The notes under the pieces are model-generated. The model saw only the letters and a list, made by a program, of their open reading frames with translations. It did not search any database and was not told the origin of the DNA. Shown piece after piece: positions 23,456 through 34,343 of a stretch of 64,000 nucleotides of DNA. The stretch covers positions 239,134,019 through 239,198,018 of the forward strand of contig CM061062.1 of NCBI GenBank assembly GCA_030762895.1, written 5' to 3'. Source of the stretch: Sophora flavescens. Taxonomy: Eukaryota > Streptophyta > Magnoliopsida > Fabales > Fabaceae. Within the stretch, counting starts at the first letter, position 1; each line of letters begins with the position of its first letter. Made by a program: the position numbers and the translations under genes.

Positions 23456-23916
23456 CTTAAACGACATTATCGTTCTACTTCTCTCCCAAAACTAGAGCAA
23501 GAACTTCAAGGGGTTCAAGGGAAGGAAGAGAGAAGAGGTTTCTGCCACACTAGGATTGTCCAATGTGCCAAAATAGGGTTTAACACGGTAACCCTCGTGC
23601 TATTGTTCTATTTATAGACTCTGAGACTCGAGCACCGCCGTGCACCCCACTAAGCACAGTCGTGCTTACCTTAGCGTCAACGAGACATGCTTGCTCCTGA
23701 GCACGGCCGTGCTTCCTATTAAGCATGGCCATGCTTGCGGCTCAGGTAGCCACAAGACACGTGCATCAAGCACAGGCGTGTTGATAAATGAGCACAGGCG
23801 TGCTCATGCATCAGGAAAGGATTTCTCACTAAAAAATCACACTTAGCCCCTTATAGACCGTCCTTGGCAAACAAGGCATACACAACAAGCGCTTATACGA
23901 AAAACGGGGTGTAACA

Positions 23917-24531
23917 ATACACAGCATTAAAGAGCCAATACTCTGCACAATTAATCCTTCATTCTTTCAATCTATATTCTTCAATCATTTGAATTTATTA
24001 CGCAGTCTTTCTATACTTCACATTTAATTCACTTTTCTGAGTGTTAGTGAAAAACTTGCAAATTGTATTTATTACAATCCTTTCTCAAAACAACTTGAGT
24101 GAGCCTGAAGAGGCCAGATGAGCAAATAATACTTGTCTTGGAGCCTTAAGAGGCTAGGTGTGCAAAGAATACTTGGAGTCTGTAACCTGATCAATTATAG
24201 TGGAGAAAACTTGGTGCTGTCAAGGACTGGACGTACCCCCGGTTGTTAAAGGGTGAACCAGGATAAATAATTATGTTTAATCTCTCTATCCTTATCTCCT
24301 TAGTTATCTTGTTTATCTTTATCTGTCATCTAATTAAAGGGGTTTAAGTATGAATATCAAACACTTTTACTCTTGCATGATTGTGTGTTTTTCTGTGAAA
24401 AACTGATCAGACAGGTGACCTGTCTGTATCTTGTAAAAACACTTGTCTAAACTTAGTCTCTGTGTTCAAAAAGATTTTAACTTTGTTTCAAAATATGATA
24501 AACACAATTCAACCCCCTTCTCTTGTTTATA
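23917..24531 (+). mobile_element. Copia LTR fragment, right part
   Basis: Continuation of 18478-18768: repeated AAGAGGC words, GGATAAATAATTATG near 24260, and the LTR end region CAATTCAACCCCCTTCTCTTG at about 24505-24525. The exact LTR end is uncertain because the next block is an antisense gag piece rather than a primer-binding site. Confidence 0.55.
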
Positions 24532-24544
24532 GCTGTCTATTTCA

Positions 24545-25466
24545 AAGCATATAACATCATACAGGAATTATTTGACCTTAAGATACCCATATCTTTCTGG
24601 GTCCTTTTCTACTAGTTTTAGGAGTTTGTGAAGACTTCATCTTCTGCTTGTGAATACACTTAGACATAACATGTCCAGCTTTTCCATAGAAATTACAAAC
24701 AGGTTTGGATTTAATGGAAACAGATTCTACAGACACTTTTGAGATTTTTGTTGATACTTTATGATGTGTTTGATGGACATATCCAATTCATTCTTTGTAA
24801 AGAGAATGTCTCTGATAGCCAAGCAGCTTAGTCAGATTCTCTCTACCATTAATAAATCTGGCAATATAAGAAGTGAGCTCTTCCACTTTCTGTTGAAGTT
24901 AACGATTTCTTCATACTGTTATGTTTCACTGGTGATCTTAGCTTCATCAGACTTTTCAGTCTTCGGCTTACTGTTCTTTTTGGCCAGTATTTCACACTCT
25001 TGAGATTTTTTTTATGCTCACTAAGGAGTTTTACATACTTTTTCTTGAGAAATTTGAAGGCCTTAGATAATCAGTTGGATTCCTCCAGAAACTCCTCATA
25101 GGCATCAAGCAATTCCTCAAAGTCAGGGTGTACCTTAGTTTCAAAATCTAAGTCTGTGTTAGCCATCAGACAGAGATTGGCTTCCTCTGTCTCTTCATCT
25201 TCAGAGGATATTGACTCCAGATCCTCCCAAGTGGCTATCATCCTTCTCTTCTTCTTTCTGAAGAACTTCTTTTTTAGATGAGGGCTCTTTTTTAGATGAG
25301 GGCACTCAGCTTTTATGCGATCGGGCTTCTTGCACTCATAGCAGACAATTGGACTCTTGTATGTTGATGTGGATTCCTTGAAGTTATTTTCTTTATAAAA
25401 CCTTTTGAAAGGCTCCTCCTTTCTGAACTTTTTCTTTTTCTAGAGCTTTCTCATCTTTTTGGTCAT
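24545..25466 (-). pseudogene. Antisense SIRE-like gag fragment
   Basis: Minus strand parallels 1880-2740 of the first SIRE-like element. It has CYECKKPDRIKAEC at about 25345-25300 (zinc-knuckle His replaced by Arg), ATWEDLESISSEDEE, an acidic stretch, and the second knuckle CNFYGKAGHVMSKC near 24690-24650 (second Cys is Tyr). Several frameshifts and stops. It is cut at 25466 by a CACTA-type terminus. Confidence 0.75.
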
Positions 25467-25760
25467 GCACTACAAAAAAAAACCTATTTAGCGACCGAAG
25501 ATTTCGGTCGCTAAACATGATAATTCGGTTGCTATATTGTGTTGCGACCGAATTAGCGACCGAATTAAAGGGGTAGCAGAAACCCTGGTTGCTAAATGTT
25601 TAGCGATCGAATTTGTATTTCGGTCGCAAATTTGCGACCGATATTTCGGTCACAAAATTATATATTTCGGTCGTTGTATAGTTGGTCGCACGCGCAGTTA
25701 ACCGAATTTGGTGACTGATATTCGGTCGCTATTTCGGTTACAAATTTTGAATTTTTTTTA
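25467..25760 (+). mobile_element. CACTA (En/Spm-like) transposon terminal region
   Basis: Starts CACTACAAAAAAAAACC, the hallmark end of CACTA elements. It is followed by dense subterminal repeats of TTTCGGTCGC and its complement GCGACCGAA in both orientations (at least ten copies up to about 25740). These are the expected transposase-binding repeats. The matching opposite end (TTTTTGTAGTG) was not found in the window. Confidence 0.75.
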
Positions 25761-26063
25761 TAACAATTTTCATGTAACTTAATCCTACCGACCAAATTTT
25801 GTTTTCCAACTATTACCCCATTGATTTTTAATTTCTGATATAAACAAAATACACCAATATTTTTGTTGAATAAATAGAAAATGTAAATATGATGTACTAA
25901 CGATCCAAAACACCACAGTCAATGTGATCAAGAAAACACATACATTAATTAACGTAAGTTTAATAATTGTTTATAAAAAAAAAGTTTAATAATGTACTAA
26001 TTAAAGATCAAAACATAAAAACACACCACAGTCAATAAGTACTAATCAAAATATCAAAACTCA
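25761..26063. other. AT-rich stretch inside or next to the CACTA element
   Basis: No ORF or recognisable repeat; probably interior of the CACTA element. Confidence 0.3.
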
Positions 26064-26456
26064 TCAATCTTCCAAAGGGATGAACATGTAGAAGCGAGAA
26101 CCCCCAAGGTACTTAAACTTGGCCAATACACCAGTGGACAACAAATACAACTCCCTGATACCATTTGTGTCTGTTGCAAAATATGGGCGATCCTCATGGA
26201 TTACTATATTCCTATTGAACAGATTTCCGCATTTGTCTTCAATAGTCACAACACGCGGTATTCTTCTTCCCCCAACGATGGTAGAATGATCGTGGGATTG
26301 AAATCAAATCCTGCAAATACACAAGAACAATTTAGTAATGATTAGTTTATGCCTTAACCATCATTACGTGAATCCGATCGTTATTCTTAAGTTGATGAGA
26401 TACTGTACCTGGTCTAAATGGATGGCTGTCTCAAAACATTTAGTCGGATCCACTTT
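26064..26456 (-). pseudogene. B3-like DNA-binding domain gene fragment (two exons, frameshifted)
   Basis: Minus strand. Exon A is 26456-26409 (48 nt, KVDPTKCFETAIHLDQ) with TTATCAG acceptor before it and donor GTACAGTA after it. Exon B is 26310-26064, preceded by TTGCAG. It reads DLISIPRSFYHRWGKK, shifts by one base near 26255, then VVTIEDKCGNLFNRNIVI, ending GGSRFYMFIPLED and TGA. IP-SF...VTIED--G..., then a final F-MFIP strand, resembles the B3 fold of plant transcription factors, but about 95 residues is little to judge by. The kept splice sites mean a DNA copy, not a retrocopy. It probably rode in, or was hit by, the CACTA element. Confidence 0.45.
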
Positions 26457-26801
26457 CTGATAAAACGATAAGGAAAACAAGTCATATGTCTAAACGTCAT
26501 CAAGTGATAATAAGAAAAGATGATAAGATCCATGTAGCATACTAGCATGTTAAAATAGAACAAAGAAATGCAACTTCACATGTAACTTTACAGATTAGCA
26601 AACATAGTAGTTTTCAGGAAAGCAGATGCTTTTACGTCGTTTTGAAGGATGGTCATAGAGAGGACGCTTCCTACTGGAAATGCCTAGATAACCTAGTAAG
26701 GATGGTCATCAACAACTATTTCTGGAAAGCTCCATTGCCTAGTGAAACAAATGAGTAGAAAACTAGAGTTGCTTTCATAATATTGTGTACAGAGCTGCTT
26801 T
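26457..26801. other. No gene recognised
   Basis: AT-rich sequence. Two GATGGTCAT words at 26650 and 26702 form a small direct repeat. Joins the CRM-like integrase end near 26802. Confidence 0.3.
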
Positions 26802-28729
26802 CTAATGTGAATAATGTTTGAATGATGACGGCACGTCATGTGCCTGGCAAAGTGTCATGTTCACTACATCAGTTTGCCCATCCATTCGGGGATGGTAAGT
26901 AGTGGAGAAAAGAAGCTTTGTACCTAGCTTTCCCCACAATGTCCTCCAAAAATGACTTAGGAACTTTGTGTCCCTATCACTAACAACACTTCTTGGAAGG
27001 CCATGAAGCCTTACCACTTCCTTAAAGAACAATTCAGCAACATGACAAGCATCATCAATCTTTTTTGCATGGTATAAAATATTCCATTTTTTGAAATCTA
27101 TCTACCCCAACAAAAATTGAATCCTTACCATTCACTGTCCAAGGTAGTCCCACAACAAAATCCATTTACAAACAATGCATTTTTCATAAAACTTTTGCAC
27201 ATCATGTTTCATTTGTGGCCAATGAAATTGCTCATGCAACATGTCTAAAGTCTTTTGAACCCCAAAATGCCCCATTAGGTATCCTTCATGCGCCTCTTTC
27301 AAAAGCAATTCTCTTATGGAACTTTTAGGCACACATAATCTCTTTTATTTGAACAAAAATCCTTGGTATCTAAAATATCCATTTTGGGTAGAATGCACAC
27401 AATTAGCATAGATATGAGAAAATTCTTTATCATGCTCATACAATTCTTTTATGCATTCAAATCCAAACAGTTTTGTTTCAAGGGTAGAACGTAAAGTATA
27501 CCTCCTTGAAAGTGCATCCGCCACAATGTTGGCCTTACCCTTTTTATGCTTGATCACATATGTAAATTGCTAGAGAAACTCAATCCATTTAGCATGTTTC
27601 TTATTCAACTTTCCTTGTCCTTTCAAGTACTTCAAGGACTCATGATCACTATGAATCACAAACTCTTTGGGTAAAATATAATGTTGCCATGGTTGCAAAA
27701 CCCTTACCAAGGCAGACGATTCCTTATCATAGGAGGGATAATTAAGGGCAGCACCACTCAATTTCTCACTAAAATAAGCAATTGAATGCCCTTCTTGCAT
27801 CAAAACAGCTCCAACACCAACATTAGAAGCATCACATTCAATCTCAAAAGATTTAACAAAATTAGGCAAAAAAATTATTGGTGCATGAATAAGTTTTTCC
27901 TTAAGCTCTTTAAATGCATGCTCTTGTTTTTTCCCCCATTTAAACACAACATTTTTCTTGACAATTTCATTAAGAGGTGCAGTCAATGTACTAAAGTCCT
28001 TAACAAACCTCCTATAGAAACTAACCAAACCATGAAAGCTCCTCACATCACTCACATTTTTGGGGGTTGGCCACTCTTGAATGGCCTTAATTTTCTCTTT
28101 AACAGCATGAACCCCTTTTGAATTTGCAATAAAACCAAGGAAGATCACATGATCCGTATAAAAGTACATTTTTCCAAATTAGCATACAACTTTTCTTTTC
28201 TTAACACATGCAAAACAGCCCTTAAGTGTTCCTGATGTTCATTTAAGCTTTTGCTATATATCAAGATATCATCAAAATACACCACAACAAACTTGCCTAA
28301 AAAATCTCTTAAAACATGGTTCATAAGCCTCATGAAAGTGCTAGGTACATTTGTTAAACCAAAAGGCATTACCAACCATTCATACAATCCATATTTAGTT
28401 TTAAAAGCAATTTTCCATTCATCCCCTTCCCTTATCCTAATTTGATGGTACCCATTTTTCAAATCAATTTTAGAAAATAAACAAGCACTATGCAATTCAT
28501 CAAGTAAATCATCAAGAATAGGGTTAGGATGTCTATACTTAATTGTGATGTTGTTCACAGCCCTACAATCTGTGCACATCCTCCAACTTCTATCCTTTTT
28601 ACGCACTAGAATAACCGGGACAACACATGGATCAATATAGTGCTCTATCCCCCTTAAAGGAGGTAGGTCGTGTGGCACTTCCTTTGGAAACATATCACCA
28701 AATTCCTGCAAAAGATTTTCAACACTACT
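26802..28729 (-). pseudogene. CRM-like Ty3/gypsy pol: RT, RNase H, integrase
   Basis: Minus strand in order: RT at 28711-28145 (VPVILVRKKD, KIDLKNGYHQIR, MPFGLTNVPSTFMRL, catalytic YFDD in VVVYFDDILIYS); RNase H at 28169-27570 (CDASNVGVGAVLMQEG, IHSDHESLKYLKGQ); KGKANIVADALSRRY at about 27540; integrase zinc finger at about 27290-27160 (HEGYLMGHFG, CIVCK); and integrase core at about 27032-26860 (SDRDTKFLSHFW, TTYHPRMDGQT). About 40 residues that normally precede the RT palm are missing in frame: RGIEHYID runs straight into PCVVPVILV. The integrase core is largely deleted between 27130 and 27030. Lineage assigned from remembered motifs. Confidence 0.85.
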
Positions 28730-30509
28730 TGTCGCGACCGAAATCGCGGTGGGGACGGCGATAAGAAAATTGATTTTAGAAAAAGAGTAGCGTCTTAAAT
28801 TGTCCTTAGAATCAAGTTGAGTTCGGAAGTCGATTGTGCATAGGGAAGGGTGGAGAATTAACCCCAGAGCACCCTTAATACACCCGTTAAAAAACGGTTA
28901 CCCAAATTAGTTGTGCAAATAATTAATGAATTTTAAAATATTTATCTTACCACAAATTTGTTTTACAAGAACAAAAGTGATAAATCATCATTATTATTTA
29001 TACCATGAGAAAAACTTACCGGAAATCATGGACACCTTAGAAGACCACGTCCATAGCATGAAGTGATGGATAGCCAAATATTCAATGAGTCTTGAGCATC
29101 AAGTGGAAGCAATGATTATCTCATCTGAACCATATCACAAATCTCACAAGTTTTTATATAACAAAATATGTGTTGATGGAATTTAACAAAACTGACCATC
29201 GATTCTTTAGATTAAAGTTATAATCTAGAGACTTAAAAAATCTGGCCAAATCCACATGGATGAACCTTCAAGAAAAAACTCAGGGTTTACAAAACCGGGT
29301 CGGTCCGACCGGTTTAATCAGGATCCAGACCGGTTCGGTTGGCCCCCAGAATCGGCCTTGCTTGAAACCGGTCTCAGAATCGTCGAACCGGTTCAAAACC
29401 GGTAAAACCGGTCATAACCGGTTGTGGATCGGCCTGAACCGATTTACTAAAAAAAAAATTAAAAAAAAAAATTAGTATAAAAGGATTTGGGTCATCCTAG
29501 CCAAAACCCAATTCTTTTGTTTTCTAACATATGTAGGCTGGTTGTAGATTTTGGGCTGCTTTTCTTTGTGAAGATGATTTTAACATATATATTTATATTT
29601 ATTTAGTTTAATTTCAAAATTAAAAAAATTGTGCTTAATAATTTTAGTTGTTATGTTATTTTTTTATTTAATATTATTATAAATATTATATTAAAAATTA
29701 AAATAATATTATTTAATTATAACCGATTCAACCACGGTTCAATCTCGATTGGACCATTGAACCTCGAACCGTTGTCTTCACCCATTCTATGGCAGACACT
29801 ATTTACCTCCGAACGCTACTAATAGAACAAACGACATACCAATAATTTGATGACATGATTAGTGCAAAAAATTGCAAGCAATAAAAAAAAAAAAAAAAAA
29901 ACTTATCCAATGACTGATTCCACCCTTTCCTAAATCACCGCCGCTACTGCTCAATCTCTTTTCTGTTTATGCGTGTTGCAGCTCAGTGTCTCCTGCACTT
30001 TGTGTGGGTGTTTTCTTTTTTTGTTGGGACTCTCTGCTCCCTTACTCTCAATGCTCTTCTCTCAGCTTGTCTCTCTTGCAAAATTTTTTTCCTCTCACAT
30101 TATGTTTTTCTTCTCTGGTTCCTCCTCCCCTGTCTTCTGCTTGTTGCTCTTTTATAGAAAAATCTTGCCTTCAACCCCCTTGATTCCTTCCTCCCGCAAA
30201 ATCAGCCAAAATGGCAATTAAAATCTTTGATTTGAAATGAAAATGGAAGGGAATAATACTTACCTGTTATTGAGCTTGCCTGGGAAAGGAAGGAAAATCT
30301 GATTTAAAATCAAATTGATGTTAGAGGGAGGAAAATCTGATTTGAAATTAAAATTGATGTCTTTTATAATTTTTTTGATTTTGGGATAAATAAAAACAAA
30401 CATCAAAATAAGATGGGAAGATATTTTTTCATTTTTTTTGGCTTTTTTATTTTTTTTGAAAATTTTGTGTAAACTAAAAAAAGTACTCGATCAAAATAGG
30501 GTGTTGACA
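28730..30509. mobile_element. LTR-like insertion inside the CRM-like element (1780 bp)
   Basis: TGTCGCGACCGAAATCGCGG at the left, GGGTGTTGACA at the right. It separates the CRM-like RT start from its protease linker. No coding domain. A cluster of ACCGGT words (29285-29445) precedes a TATA box TATAAAAGG at 29476, so it probably runs on the + strand. The flanking five bases (CTACT and CCGTT) do not match, so either the borders were altered or recombination removed the duplication. A solo LTR of an Ogre/Tat-like family is the best guess. Confidence 0.5.
29285..29460 (+). repeat. Cluster of ACCGGT palindromic motifs
   Basis: At least eight ACCGGT or near-ACCGGT words, several as AACCGGTT, in 170 bp, ending in an A-rich tract just before TATAAAAGG. 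Confidence 0.8.
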
Positions 30510-31800
30510 CCGTTAGGCAAAGAGAGTTCATTAAGAGTATTAACATTCAAACAATTTTTTTTACAATAAAGTATGTATAGGGACTGCCTTGAAATCAAAG
30601 CACTCTTCACCTCACTTTTTGATATAAAATATCTTTATTTTCTCTTTTTCATCTATATTTTTCTCATTTTTTTCTCTTAATTCTTTTTCACTTTTTCATC
30701 ACTATTCTTTTCACTCCATCTTTCTTTTTCCTCTTGCCCTCTCTTTTTTCTCATCTTAAGTTGATCCTCACTAACTTCTCTTGAAGACAAAGGGGTAAGA
30801 GTGACCTTTCGATCTTGGTACATAAAAGAGAATTTGTTGGTGTATCCATCATGGGTGACCTTCTTATAAAATTGCCAAGACCTCCCTAGACCCTAACAAC
30901 ATATGACTTGCCTCCATGGTAACCACATCACAAAGAACACTATCATAATACTTCCCAATAGAGAATAAAATCTCAACTTGCTTGGTCACAATCATTTCAC
31001 CAACTTCACTAAGTCTTTGTAGTCCATATGGCCATGGGTGTGGCTTAGTCACAAGATTTAATTTAGATACCAATCTAGTACTAGCAACATTAGCACAACT
31101 ACCACGTCAATAATTAAAGAGCATACCTTCCCTTGGATCATGCATCTAGTATGGAAGATATTTCCCTTGGCTCTCATCATGCTCCTTGACTTGGCTCCCC
31201 AAAAGTCTCCTCACCATGAACAAATCTCCTTCCGGAACTATTTCTTCATCACTTTCTTCTTCACTAGAGGCCTCGGATTGTGTGATAACTTCATTATTCC
31301 TCAATACAATTGTCTTCTTAGTTGGACATTGAGAAGCAATATGTCCATGATCCAAGCACTTGAAACACTTCACATCACGGCTTCTAGGAGATGCTTCCAT
31401 AGGCTTCTTTCCTTGAGATGTAGAAACGACCTCCTTGGAAGATGAGGTGCCCTCATTTGATTTGTCATTCCAACTTGAAGATGAAAACTTAGAAGAAGAA
31501 GGAAATTTAGACTTCTTCCTCTTGAGTCGTTGTTCCACTTTGATAGCTTGTTGGACCAAGTCTTCTAGCTCCACATAGTTTTGAAGCTCCACTATGTCTT
31601 GAATCTCTTGATTCAAACCATGTAAGAGCCCGAGTCATAGTAACCTCCCTCTCTTCATTAATATTGGACATAATCAAGGTCAACTCCATCTCTTTGTGGT
31701 ACTCATTATCAACACTTTTGGATCCTTGAGTCAATCTTTACAATTTGTTGTGAAGATCCCTATGGTAGTGAATTGGGACAAATCTTTACCTCATGACTTG
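30510..31800 (-). pseudogene. CRM-like gag and protease segment
   Basis: Minus strand: gag end at about 31760-31150 (EYHKEMELT, then a frameshift to GLNQEIQDIVELQNYVELED and QQAIKVEQRLKRKK), a canonical zinc knuckle CFKCLDHGHIASQC near 31358-31320, and an acidic spacer. The protease-like part at about 31140-30870 reads SCANVASTRLVSKLNL and IGKYYDSVLCDVV, with the catalytic Asp-Gly region damaged by a stop near 31110. 30750-30600 encodes a Lys/Glu-rich linker in minus-strand frames. It continues the pol at 28729, beyond the LTR-like insertion. Confidence 0.8.
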
Positions 31801-31909
31801 TTTCATTTCTACCCAAGTCTCTATAGGCTCCTCCTCATAATTTAACAACACTAAAATTAGTAATTATTAATCAACAATAAAATCGAAGTGAGATGTACAT
31901 TATAATTAA

Positions 31910-33178
31910 GGCGAATTCTACAGTGAGCAAACCCCACATATTGTTCTCTGTGAGTGACCTCATATGACCGTTGATTAAAAAGCATTACATGATACTATGA
32001 TACACCTACCTACACTATAGTTTTTTTTTCATTTCCTTCTCTCTCTTCTCTCACTCTCGAGTCTCGAGCCAATCCTTCCTCACTGCCCAACTTCCCCGTC
32101 AATCTCTTTCACGACGGCACCGATATCTATCCGCTGGTTTCCGTCTGCCTCGAAGCAACCGTCGTCCGCCACGAACCAACCGACGTCGTGCAACAACAAC
32201 TCCCATGGTCTTCATCCGCCACGTAACAACCTGCACGTTCCTCAGATCCGAGTTCGCTGAAGGCGACCACCGATGCAGGAGAAAGAGGTGGCAAAGAAGA
32301 TGGATGTGAATAAATTGTTGATGCTTAGGGTTTCACTTTCTTCCCAATTCATTTCCTCCTTCTCTCACTCTTAACCATGCCCACTGAAACCCTAGAAGAC
32401 AAACCTATTCACGATTCAGGGAGAGGAAATCAGTGCTATCATCCCCTTCCAAGTTCCCAAGGTCTTCACTAAAACTCTTTCAATTGAAGAGGTTTGCCAC
32501 TTTCTCAACGGTGTCAAATTATAGTGTGGGTTTTTGAGGATTGAACTGTTGATTTTAAGCAAAGGATAAATTGTTGAATAGGTTCATTGGCTTTTCTCTT
32601 TGGGGATGTTCATTTGTTCAATTTGGAGTACATTCAATGGTTAATTTGCTCAATCAATATATTCCCACCCTCCATTCTTCAAAGCGACAAAAGGAGGCAT
32701 TTTCCCCTTATCAAGTTGCAAGTTCTACATGTCAAGAGGCTGCCTCTACTTGGTTACATATGCTTCTGACGCAATATGTGAAGAGGCTGAAGATTTTCTT
32801 AAATGGTTTTCAGTTTTATTTACATGTAATTTATCTACCTTTCTATTTTTGACATATTCGAAGTCATGTGATAATTCCATAACATATTTAAAGATTTACT
32901 GAAAATATGATATCTGAAAATCGAGATTCATATCCATCTTATCATCATTTTCTGGATTTCCCTGGGTTTCTGGGCAAGAGATGGAACAGAATGATAAGAA
33001 AAAAGTTTGGAGGTGGAAGACGGTGTGGAAAGCTGAGGGAAACAGACAATGAAATTGAAAAAAAAAATCCGGTACAGATAGTACATAATAAGATCTTGTG
33101 GGACAATTTGATCCAATGATGATTATAAATGATACACCATGAGAGACATGGGCTCCTTGCTCACGCTAGACAGAGCCC
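31910..33178. mobile_element. Putative TIR (Pack-MULE or hAT-like) element carrying gene-derived sequence
   Basis: The left end GGCGAATTCTACAGTGAGCA and the right end, read inverted, GGGCTCTGTCTAGCGTGAGCA share GTGAGCAA at the same offset plus scattered bases. ATAATTAA flanks both ends (31902-31909 and 33179-33186), an 8-bp duplication, though it is AT-rich. The interior has a GC-rich, Arg/Pro-codon-rich segment (32080-32300) and near-ORFs (for example 32377-32520) resembling captured host exons with frameshifts. I cannot identify the source gene. No transposase seen. Confidence 0.4.
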
Positions 33179-33186
33179 ATAATTAA

Positions 33187-34343
33187 TATACCTGGGAGTT
33201 ATCTAAATAAACTTCAAATAGTGAAGTGTAAGCTCATAAAAGAAAAATAGTGAAATGTAATTTATTTTATTCCATAAAAAAAAATAAGTGTAATTTATTT
33301 TAAAAATAAAAAGGAAAGAGTAGGTTGAAGCTCTGCAATGCCCAAAACTAACAGCCTATTTTGTAGTACCAAACACTTTTTTTTTTTGCTTTGCACATAG
33401 CCTTCTTATTCCGCAATATCTAACCCCTGACACGTATTTGACTGTGATTGGTAGTACACTACTAAATACCAATTCCAAGCTTCTTCTTGTTTGTTTGTCG
33501 TCGCACGCGTCTCTCGTGAATGAATCTGTGAAAGCCTAGCACTACCAGGTAGGAACAAACCCCAGCCAGCCCATCACTTCTCTTCCTCCCTATATGCGCG
33601 CTAAAAAGAGCTAAAAAGAAGAATATAATAGAAAAGAGAGAGATTCGTGTAACACTTACGCGAGACCCACACTCCCCCAAAAGAAAAGAAATTTATACGA
33701 CTTGTTAGTAGTCTCTCTTACCAATTCTACTTACCATTCGTGCTTCAATTTTATGTCCCTTAAAAAAAAATAAGGTTTGATTGAAAAAAGAAAAAGCTTT
33801 TCCTTTTTGATGCATCCCATCGCCATCGCTTCCAAGGCAAGGCAAGGCAAGAGAATAATCTCCTCTAACCTCTCTTTCTTTCACTGTAATTGATGTTGAT
33901 CATTATGTTCTATTTTCTATCATCTTTATACTCACTGAACTAACTCTATCTGAGACTCACTCACACTTTCCCTTCTCTTCTCTTCTGGATCTGTCTCCTC
34001 CCTTCCAACGAGATCTCCTCATTTAACTACTTCATTTCAATGTGCCTCTAATTCTCTCCTTTCAGGTCAATATTCCATTCTTATCTTTATTTAACTATTA
34101 TCCTATTCATTTTCACAGTCTTCAAACATTGACCTAAGAAATTTGTTCCCTTCTTTTAACGCCTTTTTCCTCCTTATTTCCCTTCATTCAATTACGCAAC
34201 GCCTTCTCACGAATTATTGTTTACTTTTTTTTTTCTATGTCAAATTTAGAAGAATCTTGGTTTAATGTTGAATTAGATAGACACTGAATCCTATTTTTAT
34301 TGTGTTGATTATTGAAGTATTGAGTGGAACTGTGGAAGTGCCA
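33187..34343 (+). promoter_or_regulatory. Upstream region and 5' leader of the kinesin gene
   Basis: Non-coding. CT-rich tracts at 33700-34060 (CTTCTCTTCTCTTCTGG near 33975) are typical of plant 5' leaders. CAG/GTCAAT at about 34064 and an AG near 34317 could bound a leader intron, but this is weak. A TATA-like CTATATGCG occurs near 33590, about 750 bp upstream of the ATG. No other gene lies between the TIR element and this region. Confidence 0.4.

Larger units (their letters stand above)
18769..23916 (-). mobile_element. Reverse Tekay-like gypsy LTR, split by a reverse SIRE-like copia
   Basis: The minus strand starts TGTTACACCCCGTTTTTCG at 23916 and ends GGTGTCACA at 18769. Outer parts are 23461-23916 (U3 with AGCACGGCCGTGCT motifs and TATA CTATAAATAG at about 23606-23618) and 18769-19451 (which matches the end of the 11385-14321 element). 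Flanks TTACA (18764-18768) and ATACA (23917-23921) match at 4 of 5 bases, a decayed duplication. The interior is a SIRE-like copia in the same orientation. Confidence 0.7.

Noticed and set aside
26064..26249. Intact B3-type gene
   Set aside because: A frameshift inside the domain and absence of further exons mean it is at most a gene fragment.
29882..29901. Poly(A) tract as a LINE or SINE tail
   Set aside because: No upstream non-LTR sequence or flanking duplication seen; it lies inside the LTR-like block.
33462..33680. 72-codon ORF on the minus strand upstream of the kinesin gene
   Set aside because: Lies in the presumed promoter, has no recognisable domain, and is best explained by chance.
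34302..34343. Upstream in-frame ATG adding 14 residues to the kinesin
   Set aside because: The added residues are hydrophobic and unlike the family, and the ATG at 34344 begins a typical Ser-rich N-terminus. The upstream region may be leader intron.
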